Of a stretch of 64,000 nt of DNA, positions 35,921 to 47,388 are shown piece by piece (within the stretch, counting starts at the first letter, position 1; each line of letters begins with the position of its first letter). The notes under the pieces were generated by a model. The model had not been told where the DNA came from and ran no database searches. It saw only the letters and a list, made by a program, of their open reading frames with translations. The stretch lies in contig PQWQ01000001.1 of the NCBI GenBank assembly GCA_002943765.1, positions 1,550,001 through 1,614,000 of the forward strand. The letters are read 5' to 3'. Both the position numbers and the translations under genes were made by a program. This DNA comes from Psoroptes ovis. Lineage: Eukaryota; Arthropoda; Arachnida; Sarcoptiformes; Psoroptidae.

Positions 35921-38121
35921 ATGGATTCTGTACGACAACAATCAACAGCGACAACGACCAGAACAACAACCATAATGCCAAAAGTTATTGATAATAATCA
36001 TTTGAATAATAATAATCATTATCATCCGCAACAACAACAATTTCATCAAACATTTGTTCGAACGTATGTATAAGAAATATATTTCAAATTATGTAAATAA
36101 CATAAATTAATGTCAATCAATCAATCAAATGTCAAATCAATGTGTTCAATCTTATCGTTTACTGCTATTATTATTATCGTTCAAGTAATTATCATTATTA
36201 ATGTAACCCAAAAGATAATTTCTTTGAACACACATTTTTCGATGACAGTCACGCAAAGAACAAAATGGTCGCAAAATTCTTTTAGATCGGGCCTTTTTCT
36301 TATGTAATTGAAATTGGATTTCTTGTCAAAACAAGAATTAATTGGTGAATATTCGATGATCATCATCGTTATTTGCTTCGGAAATCATGTACCATTTTGA
36401 TTGATTGACATAAATCGATTTTATTTATTTACAAACATAAATAATTGGTATTCTTATTATATTTATGGTAATTGTTTCTTTGAGTTTTCTTTTCTTTTCA
36501 ATGATAAAAGAATCATACCGAAACAATAATACCGAAATGAAATTCTTATCGAAACAAACATGCGTTGTTTATATGTGTTTTCGGTTGTTTCGGGATTCAT
36601 AACAGCATTCAAAGAATACCGAATCATATTGTTCGATGATATACCCCAAATCATATCATTTTGGTCGGTCTCAAAAAATAAATGAATGAAAATTCATTTC
36701 TCCATTTTCTGAAAAATCGGCCACCCCCTTTCGTCTTAACCGAATTTTGTCGAGAAAATGGTTGTTCATGTTGTACAATGGTGTTTGCCGATACTGAAAA
36801 AATAAAGAGCGACATTTTGAATATTGAATAAACCAATGATTTTACATTTGTCGTCTTTTGTTTATTTTTGTTTTTTCTTTTTTTTCAGTTCATAATCATC
36901 ATCATTATTATTATTCAATTGAATTTTACTCTTTTGTAATTTTCAGTTGTTTCTGCTTTCTTGATTTTTCCATTGCTCAAAAACAAATTCAATTATGATT
37001 TAGAATATACAGAACTTGATTTAACAAAGAGTAAAGTTGAAACGTATCTGCAACGTGTCGACAACAATTTGTGAAGACATCGAATAATCTGATAATTTGT
37101 TTTGATAATCATCGAATGTGATAGAATCTGTAATCTCTTATAATAATCAGTCATTTTTTTGGTTCTGATTTCTTTGATTTGACCATTTAAAAAAATGGCT
37201 ATTTTGTGATGATCATGATCATATGTATCATTTGGTCTATATTTGATTAAGAAAGAATATAGACAATAATAATTAGCCAAAGTCAATTAATTAGCAATCA
37301 GTATTTAAGCTCATTTTAAATTTATATTATTGATTGAATAATTTAAATTAATAAATGGTATTAACAACCACCACAACTAAAACAACATTAAATCATCATC
37401 AATATCATCATAATCATCAGTCGATCAAATCGATACCACGTTCAAAATCATCAACATTAGATACATGGCCTAAATTGTATTTGATTGAAATACCGAAAAG
37501 AGTTGCATTTACGAATGATGATTGTTTACAGTACATATTTTTGAATTTTAATTTTTAGTTTATTTCTCTGTTTTTAATTCAAAATTTTAATTTTCAATTT
37601 TTTTTTCTTTTCCTTAATACATCTACGCAAATAGCACAACAAATATGGACAATGAAGATGATAATCCATTTCGTCCTGGATCAGAACTGAGCCGTGAAGC
37701 TGACATTATTGTCAATTTGATTAAAGAAGGTAAACCAATCACACCGACTGGTGATTTATTATCTAACAACAATAATAATGATACCAACAACAATAATAAT
37801 AATGATAATATCAATCAGCATCAAACACCGAAACATGAAAAAAATGAAGAAAATTTTATCAAGAAAAAAAATCAACAACAACAACAACAATCGCAAATGA
37901 TGAATTCAAACGATAAAATTGATGGCAATAATATCACCATCAACAACAATAATATTATTAACAATAATAATATCAATGTAAAAAGTGATATGGAACCAAG
38001 ACAAATTGAAATACAACATGGAATCATTGTATCGAATGGTGGTCAAAGTAATCAAAACAATCAAATTGTTGTTGAAGAAATAAATCTTAAAAAGAAACGT
38101 AAATGTTGTTCATTGATTTGA
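35921..38121 (+). CDS. Asn-rich CaaX-tailed protein, isoform A (distal first exon)
   Basis: Two exons: 35921-36063 and 37635-38121 (209 aa). Exon 1A begins MDSVRQQ and is rich in Thr, Asn, His and Gln; it ends at a good donor (GTATGT) in phase 2. The shared exon has a short ordered motif, NPFRPGSELSREADIIVNLI followed by KEGKPITP, then an Asn/Gln-rich linker, then a conserved-looking segment MEPRQIEIQHGIIVSN and a tail of basic residues ending KKKRKCCSLI. The last four residues (CSLI) fit a CaaX prenylation box. The extra Cys and the polybasic run suggest a Ras/Rho-like two-signal membrane anchor. I do not recognise the family. Function unknown; plasma-membrane association is inference. Confidence 0.6.
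37355..38121 (+). CDS. Asn-rich CaaX-tailed protein, isoform B (proximal first exon)
   Basis: Exon 1B 37355-37530 joined to the same shared exon 37635-38121 (220 aa). The ATG at 37355 is preceded in frame by TAA, so this exon cannot be an internal coding exon read from exon 1A; it must be an alternative start. Its donor (GTACAT) is phase 2, the same as exon 1A, and both join the acceptor at 37635 in frame. The N-terminus after a His/Thr-rich start looks more conserved: SIPRSKSSTLDTWPKLYL then IEIPKRVAFTNDDCL. Same CaaX tail as isoform A. No family recognised. Confidence 0.68.
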
Positions 38122-39253
38122 ATTTTTTCAAATTTCAAAATTCTTTCAAATGAATTTCGTGTCAAACCCCATGTCATTTTACATTAATATTATTATTACT
38201 CACATTATTGATATTATTTGCATAACGATATTTCAAACATCAAACATTATCACATAACATTTTTCTTTCAACAACTACGATAAAATCGTTTAATTTAAAT
38301 AACCGAAAGGATTAACGCCCTCACCGTTCATCAACGACATCAATGACAAAACTAAGTCATACGAAATTGAATCTTCATTCATTTCACCAATTTTTATTAT
38401 GCTGATCAAATAAGAAAAAACCAATGAAAAATGAGTCCCGATGATGATGACGATGATGATCGAAAGTCCATTGCGCAATATGTAAAACCTGTTAAACATG
38501 TATTGATTGATTCGAATCGTTTATAATTCATGATATTCATTTACATGATGAATTAATCAATGAATCAATGAAGAAAACGATCACAAATGAAGAAGAAATG
38601 ATAAAAAATTATCCATCTTTGATTGAAAATTGATTAATAAATTTGATCATCTTTGATTTTACTACAACAAAAGGAAGAAATTCACACCACTAAATGTTAT
38701 ACATCATTTCATCTTACTACATTACATAACAGTTGATAATTTGATATTATTATTTTGATTTTAATTTTGATTATATTCAATTTCATTTATTTTCATTATT
38801 ATTATCATCAATATTTGCAAATCATACATCTTCGGTTTCGTATATTTTACCACGATTTTATTCATTGATTTTTATTTAGTTTATTTCAATTTTATTTAGT
38901 TTAATTCAATTTTTTTTTTTTTTTTTGTTCATTTTTCTTTTATTTCATTTGTCTTCAAGTAATTTAATTTCAATTGAAAAAAATAGAAAGAAAAGAATAA
39001 TATCATCTTGTACTAAGTCAAAAAAACTAATTAATTAATTGTAATAACTAATTAATTAAATGTATTGCTGATGATTTTCAAAATAATAATTGTTATTATT
39101 ATATTAATGATAATGATGATGATAATAATAAATTAAAATTTCAATTGTAATTTTGGTCATTTCGTTAAATTTCACTTCTTTTTTTTTGTAAATACATTGA
39201 CGCTCAAGGTTGAGAATCATAAGTCATGGATGATGAATTGAATATGTTTTGTT
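38122..39253. other. Convergent 3' flanks of the CaaX gene and prominin
   Basis: About 1.1 kb between two stop codons: 3' UTR sequence, a 17-base poly-T (38910-38926), AATTAATTAATT and ATAATG runs. No gene. Confidence 0.5.
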
Positions 39254-42200
39254 TCAAAAATTATATGGCGGTGGTCTTGAATAAAGATGTTGTGGTATTG
39301 CACCAGGTGACCATGATATTTCTTCTTCGGAATGTTCACGTTCACCGAATGCTGATAAATGTGGTGCACTCGGCATCACGGTACGTCTATGATTTATTGT
39401 TGAATTATGATGACTATGTCTGTTTCGATCATGCTTATCGATTCTGAAAAAAATGAATAATTATTTTGAATTTATTATATTAATAGAATGGAAAACTTAC
39501 TCAGCCAATGGCAAATCATCATCGTCATAATGATCAATAATCAAAATCCTGGAAATAATGAAAAATAATTCATTACACAATCATTTATTCAATCATTTGC
39601 TTACGATTCACGTCTTGTTGATGATCGTTTGATACGTTTGAATAATGAATTCAATATACAAACAAAAAACGTTGATGGAATGAATGCTAACAACGTTATT
39701 GAGACGCTAAACCAGCAAGCAGTCTATTGAAAGAAATAAGTTTAAATGAATTTTAAATTTTAAAAATTCAATTATTTTTTCAAGCACATACAAATGGTAA
39801 AACAACATTATCACAAAGCGATGCAACTGTATGATTATATGCACGGCTAACTGGTTCACATCGTCCAATTTCGTTGATTACACGTTGTTCAACATGATCA
39901 CTATATTGTATCAATAATCGACTTAGATCATCGATATAATTACGTAAAACATTACGAATTTCAGATCGACCTTTACGATTGATGAATTGTTGTGCTTCAT
40001 TTGCTTGTTGCAAAAGAATAGTCAATGTTTCACGTAATGTTTTACCATTGAATTGAGACTTTCTTTCAATTCTTTCAGCATTTTTTGTTAGATTTTCCTT
40101 CAAAATTTTAAATTATAATTATTAAATGATATTGAATAAAACAATCAATGAATTGACATACAATTTTCTGCGTAATTATATAAATCAGTTCTTTCGCTGA
40201 TCGCATATCCAATACAATATTACGCAATCTGGCTATGTTTTCAATTTCATTGTCAGGCAAACGATATGATTCGTTTTCCAATTTTTTCGCTAATAATTCA
40301 AAATCAATCGATGTTAAACTATTTCTAATTGAATTAGCGAATGCTGAAAAATTCAATGTTTCCAATGATGTCTCCTTCAATATTTGCAACAATTCTTTTC
40401 CATTGTCACTTATCAATACTATATTTGTAGGATTTATATTCATACGATTAAATAACGAGTTTAAATATTTGTGTATTTCAGTATTTTTTTCTTTAAAAAT
40501 AATTATCTCTGATAAATTTACATCTTGTATCGATTGATTGATCGATAATTTGAGTACATTAAATAAACTTTGATTTTGATGACAACGATTTATCAATTCG
40601 ATCATATCTGTCTTTTTTAAATATTCAAACATTTGTTTCATTTCCAGTGATGATTCTTGATGTTCTATATTTTCCAATGAAAACAATTCATTCTCCAATT
40701 CTGATTGCATCAAATGTAATATTTTATTGCTTTGTTCATCGGATACATTTTTGAGATAAAAACATAATGAACGATCATGTAAACCGCCAATTATGAATGA
40801 TATTGTGCTTAATGATAAAAGTAAGGTGAAACAAAGAAAAAATAATGTCATGCCAATATAGGTGAAAAAGTCACCTCTCTTTGAACGATTTCGATAATTG
40901 AAACGTGTAGGCTGATCATTACAAATGTTGGATAATAAACCCAAGAAATAGCAAACCAAAATCACCATCAATATTACTACAGTAAATAAACCGACATTGT
41001 GAATATAAAAATTATTGCGCTTTACAAAATCTTCTGATTTGGTAAGATATTTTTGCATTAATCGTATGTGTGGAATCGGTTGAGAAAGTAGAGTGTTGAT
41101 ATTATCAACATTTTCGACAAGAATTCGATTGGCTTGAGATATATTTGATCGTATTTGAGGTAATATATTGTCCACTTTTCGCTGGATATCTTTGCTAATA
41201 AGATCAAGTTTTTCTTTACCTTTTCGAATCTCTTCAATAATATTTTGATCTAATAGATATTGTATTTTTTCAATGATTGGTGAAAGACTGGGTAGATTTT
41301 CAATTCGTGATGATATAGTGAAAGATTGTCGTATTTGTTGATATTTTTCTTTTAATTCATCGCAAATTTCATGATGGCATAATTTGAAAAAATCTTCAAT
41401 ATCTTGCTTGATTCTAGCAATTTTACCACGCAATTGTACGGTTAAAAACTTTAGTTCATTTGTATGATTGATGAGTTTTTTTAAATCATGCAAAATTGGC
41501 TGTAAATTCGTAACAATTTCAGTAAGATTATCAATTGAACTAGCTTTTGAAATGATTGCCAGTTCATTCGTTACAATTTGACCGCTAAGATCCAAATTTT
41601 TTTCAACTTTTGTTTCTAATTGAGCAAAGTTAGTTTTGAATAACATATCCAATTCATATTGTGTATTGTTTAAATACAATTCAAAATCGGCTAATGAATT
41701 ATTGGCAGCTTTAGGCAAATTTCCAATTCCATCGTGAACAATATCATTCGTAACAAATGAACAAATAATGAAAAGTAATGAAAATACTAATAGAAACAAT
41801 AATATTATGCAAAATATAGGACGTATGCAACAATCACATGAGCCCTCCATTTTATAGTTATTTGTTCGTTTTTGATCATTGTTTCTTGTTCTTGTAGTTG
41901 TTGTTGATGATGATGATGATGAAGAATGGCCACCAACATGCCTAAGTAAATTTTCGTTTCCTGCAATTTGATTATAATTACTAATACGAGATCGTTTATT
42001 AGAATGATTCAATGATGTTGGTTGTGTACAACAAAAACACCAACACATTAACCATATGATTGGCACAAATATTGCCAATAATAACAAAGAAATGGTCAAT
42101 ATTATTGCCCATCCAAAATGATCTATTATCTATTAGAAATTAAATATTGGAATTAGAATTTCGAATCAAAACAAATTTAAAAAAGAACATACTTCTAATT

Positions 42201-42447
42201 TATTTTCTTCAATAACTTCAATCGGACGATTAACAAAATCTTCTGAAACGATTGAATCAGGAAGACCATTACGAAATAATTGCTTAAGAAACCAATTGAT
42301 TAATAAATATAAATGTTCCATACTGAACGTGATATTTTCATTATCATAAACATTTTTTGTATGCCATTCTGTTAATGATAATATTGAATTTGGCATAATA
42401 AATTCAATCGGTTGTAATGTGTTTATCATCATTGTAGTTGAATTCAT
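39254..42447 (-). CDS. PROM: Prominin (pentaspan membrane glycoprotein)
   Basis: Six exons in frame: 42447-42193, 42129-40162, 40097-39792, 39723-39605, 39548-39501, 39443-39254 (961 aa). After a ~90-residue extracellular start come TM1 (exon 2 start), a Cys-rich cytosolic turn (CWCFCC), TM2 (PIFCIILLFLLVFSLLFI), a large N-glycosylated helical loop, TM3 (LFTVVILMVILVCYFLGLL), TM4 (IGMTLFFLCFTLLLSLSTISF), a second large loop and TM5 (WFSVSITLLAFIPSTFF). The five-TM layout and the WFS...FIPS last helix are those of prominin. Prominins bind cholesterol and shape microvilli and photoreceptor membranes. The cytosolic tail ends with a PPPY motif, a possible WW-domain ligand. No signal peptide is visible at ATG 42447, so an unseen 5' exon is possible. 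Confidence 0.92.
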
Positions 42448-44116
42448 TTTGATTTATTTTTTCTCGTAATTTTCGATAACAACGATCAATTTATAATTTA
42501 TAATGGAATATTAATTAAAATTTTTATTCAGCGAAACAGTGAGAGAATTCGATTGAAAAATGGCCACAATAAAACTTTGGCTGAAGATGACCAGATGACA
42601 AAATATTTACATCATTAATTTCTTCGATAGTTTTTTATTTTTTGATGCAATATGAAAAACTTTTGTTCGTCGTTTTTTAGAGATTTTTATTACTATTTTG
42701 GCTATTCATTCATTTCACTAAAATAAAATTCGGAAGTATTACAATATTTTAGCAAATTATAGCCATTATTGTCATCATTTTTTCATTGATGAATAAATTT
42801 TTAGAATATCAACAACAAAAAAAAAACAATCATGAATGAATGAATAAATTTTATATGAAAAATTTAAAATTACAATGAAATGGACAAAATATAACTGTCT
42901 ATATATATTAAAAATGCTACGATGTATTTAGTTTAAAATTTTTTTTTGTTGTTTTTTTCTATTTTGTTTTGTTTACAAAAAAAAAATAAATAAATAAATG
43001 AAATAAACTGGATTATCACATAGCTTCAATTTTTGCCATTATTCTATTATTCAGCAATGTAACGGAGATAAATAACTATGTCATCGACCATATAACTATA
43101 CCAATAACACCATCATCATCATCATCGTTATTGTTTGTATATATGATCAAAGAGAAAAAAATTTAAATGAAAAAAACTTTGAAAAAAAGGTTAATGTTGT
43201 TATTTAATATTGTTGCTGTCGTAGTTGTCAATGAGAGGATAATAACACTTTATTGAAAAACATAAAACATGAAACAAAAAACTGGTTGGTCGTTTTTATT
43301 GTTGAGGTTTTTTTTCGAATTTGGCAATCAAAAACCAAAAAAATAGGCTTGTTTTAATGTAATTTTCAATGGTTTTCAATGATAATTCAATGGAATATTT
43401 ATTTCATCATGTCGAAAGATGAGTCTTTCATCATGTTTCATGTATCCAGAAAAAAAAACACAAACGCAATAATGGTATCAATGAGAATAATGATTAGATT
43501 CTCTCTTCTTTCTCATTTTCTTTTTTTCTTTGATGAATTTCAAGTAAACAACTGAACATGAGTAGAATTTTTTTTTTGTTTTTTTTGGAGATTTAAAAAA
43601 AATGGAAAATACCCTTTAATCACATTCAGCGCCAAAAGATGGGGCTGCGCTTGTTGGGAAATCATATGTTTTTTTCTCATCGCAAGAAAAACGCTATTTT
43701 GACATGCGCTTGTTTTTTGATCATTTTTGTGCACGATGATTGCAGCTTCGATCGGATTCGATTGATTGAACAGATTCTGTTCGGTCTGTTGAAATAGAAA
43801 CAAGAGAAAAGAAGCGAAATGAAAACATCGGAAAATTCATTTTTCATGTTTTTTTTCAAATTTGATTTAAATTTAAATTTTGATTGAAAATTTTTATCAA
43901 TTTAAATTGATTTGATTGAAATTGAATAGAAAATCATCAATTGATTAATTAATTGTATAATCTGTGATTGTTTTCTCAATTTTTTCACTCAATAATCATC
44001 AATAATGTCTCATTTCTCATAATCATCCATTATTATCTTATATTTTGCATATTCATCAATAATAATTAATATATTTATTTATTTGATATTCAATTAAATT
44101 AATAATAATAATTCAA
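42448..44116. other. Divergent intergenic region, prominin / TFIIE alpha
   Basis: About 1.67 kb. Mostly A+T-rich; around 43620-43760 the G+C content rises and there is a GCGCCAAA (43629-43636), which matches an E2F-type site but could occur by chance. Frames of 60-87 codons on the minus strand here (43540-43859) overlap in two frames and show no family signature. No RNA gene seen. Confidence 0.45.
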
Positions 44117-45472
44117 ATGGAAATACCAAGACCTCTTAAACATTTAGTTCAAAAAGTAATGAGAGGATTCTATCCATTTGAACATGTGATTGTTGTCGAT
44201 TTATTGATAAGAAAAATTGTATTGAAAGAAGATGATATGATTGAACTACTACGTTTTGAAAAGAAACAATTGAGAGGTGTATTAGCATTATTGAAAAATG
44301 ATAAATTAATTAAATTCAAATTAAGAATGGAAACCGGTATCGATGGTAAAGCATTCCGACAGAATTATTATTATATTAATTATAAAGATTTTGTCAATGT
44401 TGTCAAATATAAACTTGATCACATACGAAAGAAATTTGAATTGATCGATCGTGATAATACATCGAGAGCTTCATTCATATGTACATATTGTAAAAAATCA
44501 TTCACCGATCTTGAAGTTGATATGTTGTTGGATGGCTCCGGCGAACTAAGGTTTGATGATTTGTTTTTAAGCAATTATTTCGATCAATAATTTTTGTCGT
44601 GATTTAGATGTACACATTGTGGTAGTGAAGTGTGTGAAGATCCAGATCATCTGCCAAGAGCTGATTCGAGAAAAATGTTGGCCAAATTCAATGAAACAAT
44701 GGAACCATTGTACATGTTATTAAAAGAAATTGAAGATATTCGACTGACTTCAGAATTACTCGATCCAGATATCGATAGTCGTATTGAACAGCCTCAACAA
44801 AATTATGATGGCACATTTTCAACCGGCAAATGGAGTGATAAAAAGAAAGGCTTTTTCGGTCAAGCAATGGCAAACATGAATCATTTTAATGTTAAAATTG
44901 ATGATACAACTGATGGATCTAATGCAAATCTAAATCAACCGAAAAAAGAGCAACCAATATGGATGATGGAAAGTACAATATCAGGAGCACCCACTATGGA
45001 TAATAGTGCAAATAATAAGATTAATAAAATGGTCAATGGCAATGCAATAAGTACTAATAATGCTTCATCATTATCAACAAATAATCGACAATTAATTGAT
45101 ACAATTGAATTATCATCATCAAGTATTGTTACATTAAGTACAGAAGAAGCAAAACAAATATTAGAATTATTATTATCATTTGAAAAACCTAATGATCCAC
45201 ATTGGTATCGTATATGTAAATATTTTGGTTTCGATGAACCTATTGAAGATGAAAATGAGGAAAACAATATGAATGTTATGAATGAAAATCAAGACGATAC
45301 AATCAATTTAGATATCGATTTTTTAAATCATTTACCATATATACGTGTTAATGGTTATATGGTTGCAATGAAAGATTTAAATGATGAACATATATTAAAA
45401 ATGAATGATATGGAAAAACAAGAATACATAAGGATTGCACAAAAAATTTATGGAACTTTTTTTGATATTTAG
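44117..45472 (+). CDS. GTF2E1: Transcription initiation factor IIE subunit alpha
   Basis: Two exons: 44117-44550 and 44608-45472 (432 aa, human 439). The N-terminal winged helix is typical (FYPFEHVIVVDLLIRKIVLKEDDMIELL, KKQLRGVLALLKNDKLIKF). The C4 zinc ribbon is split by the 57-base intron: CTYC before it and CTHC after it. A helical segment follows (MLAKFNETMEPLYMLLKEIED), then a low-complexity linker, an acidic stretch and a conserved C-terminal domain (YIRVNGYMVAMKDL, DMEKQEYIRIAQKIYGTFF), which contacts TFIIH in known structures. It recruits and stimulates TFIIH at RNA polymerase II promoters. AATAAA at 45628-45633. Confidence 0.95.
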
Positions 45473-45888
45473 ATATGACGGACCTTTTTTTTCAATTTTT
45501 CTAATTGAAATTCTGTACATAAAAACAAAAAGAAATATCATTTCAAACTAATTAATTTTCATTTTATTTATTTAGAAATTATAATGTAATAATAATTATT
45601 ATTATTAATCTTTTGATAAAAACATTTAATAAATAATTTTTTTTTACAAATTCAAATAAAATCAAACAAATAAAATTTCATTAAAAGCTAGACTAGCAAT
45701 GGTGTTACAATATGAACAGAGTACAGAGCACACATAGACACACAATAACGCATAAAAATATCTTGATTATTGAAAAAGGAATAATTGATGAAGAAATGAA
45801 GAGAAGAAAAAAAACAAACAAATGAAATGGAATTGGCTGTCATTATTATTGTTGATGTTTGATTTAAATTAAAACACCGGATCATTAT
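45473..45888. other. Convergent 3' flanks of TFIIE alpha and V-ATPase C
   Basis: 416 bases between stop codons, with AATAAA for TFIIE alpha at 45628-45633. No gene. Confidence 0.5.
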
Positions 45889-47034
45889 TCATTTGTTAGC
45901 TGATAAAAAATCAATGTTTATTTTGAATGAAACATATGGATAATATTCTTGTTGACCAACATTTAATCCAGGTATATCTTCGATTGGACCTTGCAAAATT
46001 GATGTATCTAAATGTGAATATAATTGATTAAGAATTTCACGCAATTTTCGATAATTTTTTTTCGGTGGATACAATAATGCAACGACAAAATTAACTGGTA
46101 ATCCATAACGAAGAACAGATTCAATAAACACTCGCAATACCTTGACATGAATCCATGCAATAATAGCTTCACTGAAATGTACTTTCAACCATCGAATCAG
46201 CAAATGATATTGTTTTTTCATGTCACTTTTATATCGAGCAATCTCATTTTTACCAGCATTAATATCATCTTCATTGTATGTATAATCACGTACAACAAAT
46301 TTATTTTCACGTGCTTTAATTTTGAATTGTTCAGCATATTTTTTAAATACAGTCACATTGAATAATCCATGTTCATTATCTTCGTACAATAATGATGATG
46401 AACGAGGTACAACAAATTCGGTCAAATATTCATATTTATTTTGCCAATCTTTGTAATATGCTTTCGGTACGACTACCAAAAATGTGACCATATATTCAGA
46501 GCCAAGTACAAAATGTTCTTTTCGAATAAGATCACTTGGATCTCTTACCAACAATGAACCAGTTTGACGCCGTTCTAGTGATTGAAGATTATTTTTTAAA
46601 TTATTAAAAGCTGTTGTTTTCGTTTTCATATCTTGATCAATTTGTCCAATTTGTTTATTGATTATTTCATGTAATGATTTTAGTGATTGTTTAATTGGAA
46701 ATTTAGCTGAATCCCATTGAAATTTAGTAATATATGTATGTAAATCTTGTCCATTTGCTTGCAGCTGTTCATTCAATGATTGATCTTTTTCTAAAATTTC
46801 TCCAATCGATTGTGCTAATTTACGGCTTACACTTTCAACATAAGCATCCAATTTACTTAAATCATCAGACAAGCCGACTAATGTGTCTAATGTACCGACT
46901 TTTAAATCAGGTATCATAAAACGAAATGTTTTGCAAAAATCTCCAGAACCATGTTTAGCAAGTGTTTCATTTAATGTTTGCCATGTTTGTTGACAATTCT
47001 TTTCACCAGGTGCTGATATTAGCCAATATTCCAT
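45889..47034 (-). CDS. ATP6V1C: V-type proton ATPase subunit C
   Basis: Single exon, 381 aa (human C1 is 382). Starts MEYWLISAPGEKNCQQTW, the diagnostic N-terminus, followed by the DLKVGTLDTLVGLSDDLSKLD head segment, a long coiled region with SLERRQTGSLLVRDPSDLI, then ...SEAIIAWIHVKVLRVFIESVLRYGLPVNF and the closing YPYVSFKINI. Subunit C joins the V1 and V0 sectors and regulates their reversible dissociation, which controls acidification of lysosomes and secretory vesicles. No intron. The upstream gap to the Sec5 3' end is 354 bases. Confidence 0.97.
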   Translation of the reverse strand: MEYWLISAPGEKNCQQTWQTLNETLAKHGSGDFCKTFRFMIPDLKVGTLDTLVGLSDDLSKLDAYVESVSRKLAQSIGEILEKDQSLNEQLQANGQDLHTYITKFQWDSAKFPIKQSLKSLHEIINKQIGQIDQDMKTKTTAFNNLKNNLQSLERRQTGSLLVRDPSDLIRKEHFVLGSEYMVTFLVVVPKAYYKDWQNKYEYLTEFVVPRSSSLLYEDNEHGLFNVTVFKKYAEQFKIKARENKFVVRDYTYNEDDINAGKNEIARYKSDMKKQYHLLIRWLKVHFSEAIIAWIHVKVLRVFIESVLRYGLPVNFVVALLYPPKKNYRKLREILNQLYSHLDTSILQGPIEDIPGLNVGQQEYYPYVSFKINIDFLSANK

Positions 47035-47388
47035 TGTGATGAATTCTTTGAATAGTGGGCGTTTTTTTCAATTAAATTTCAATTAACTTTAATTAAAAAT
47101 TTTTTTCAAATAAAAATGACAGTTTAAATAAGATGACAATTGGAATGTTTATGTAAATTCACCAGCCCAAAAGAATTAAATGAATGAATTTCAAGGTTTT
47201 CAAGAATATAACACAAATCTTTGCAAATGCTGAATTACTACTAAAAAATTCTATATAATTCAATGATCAGACAATATCAGCTAAAGCCACAAAAACAAAC
47301 TGAGCAAAAATGTGAAAATCTCAAAACAACAATCATTAGATGGTGCTTATGGTCTTAATTTATTTAAATAAAATATTTTGAAAAAAAA
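47035..47388. other. V-ATPase C promoter / Sec5 3' flank
   Basis: 354 A+T-rich bases between two same-strand genes. No motif recognised with confidence. Confidence 0.4.

Noticed and set aside
43629..43636. GCGCCAAA as an E2F-type regulatory site
   Set aside because: A single 8-base match; about one chance occurrence in a few windows of this size is expected, so no claim is made.
43540..43859. Overlapping minus-strand frames of 87 and 60 codons upstream of TFIIE alpha
   Set aside because: Two frames compete over the same bases, neither resembles a known family or continues through credible splice sites.
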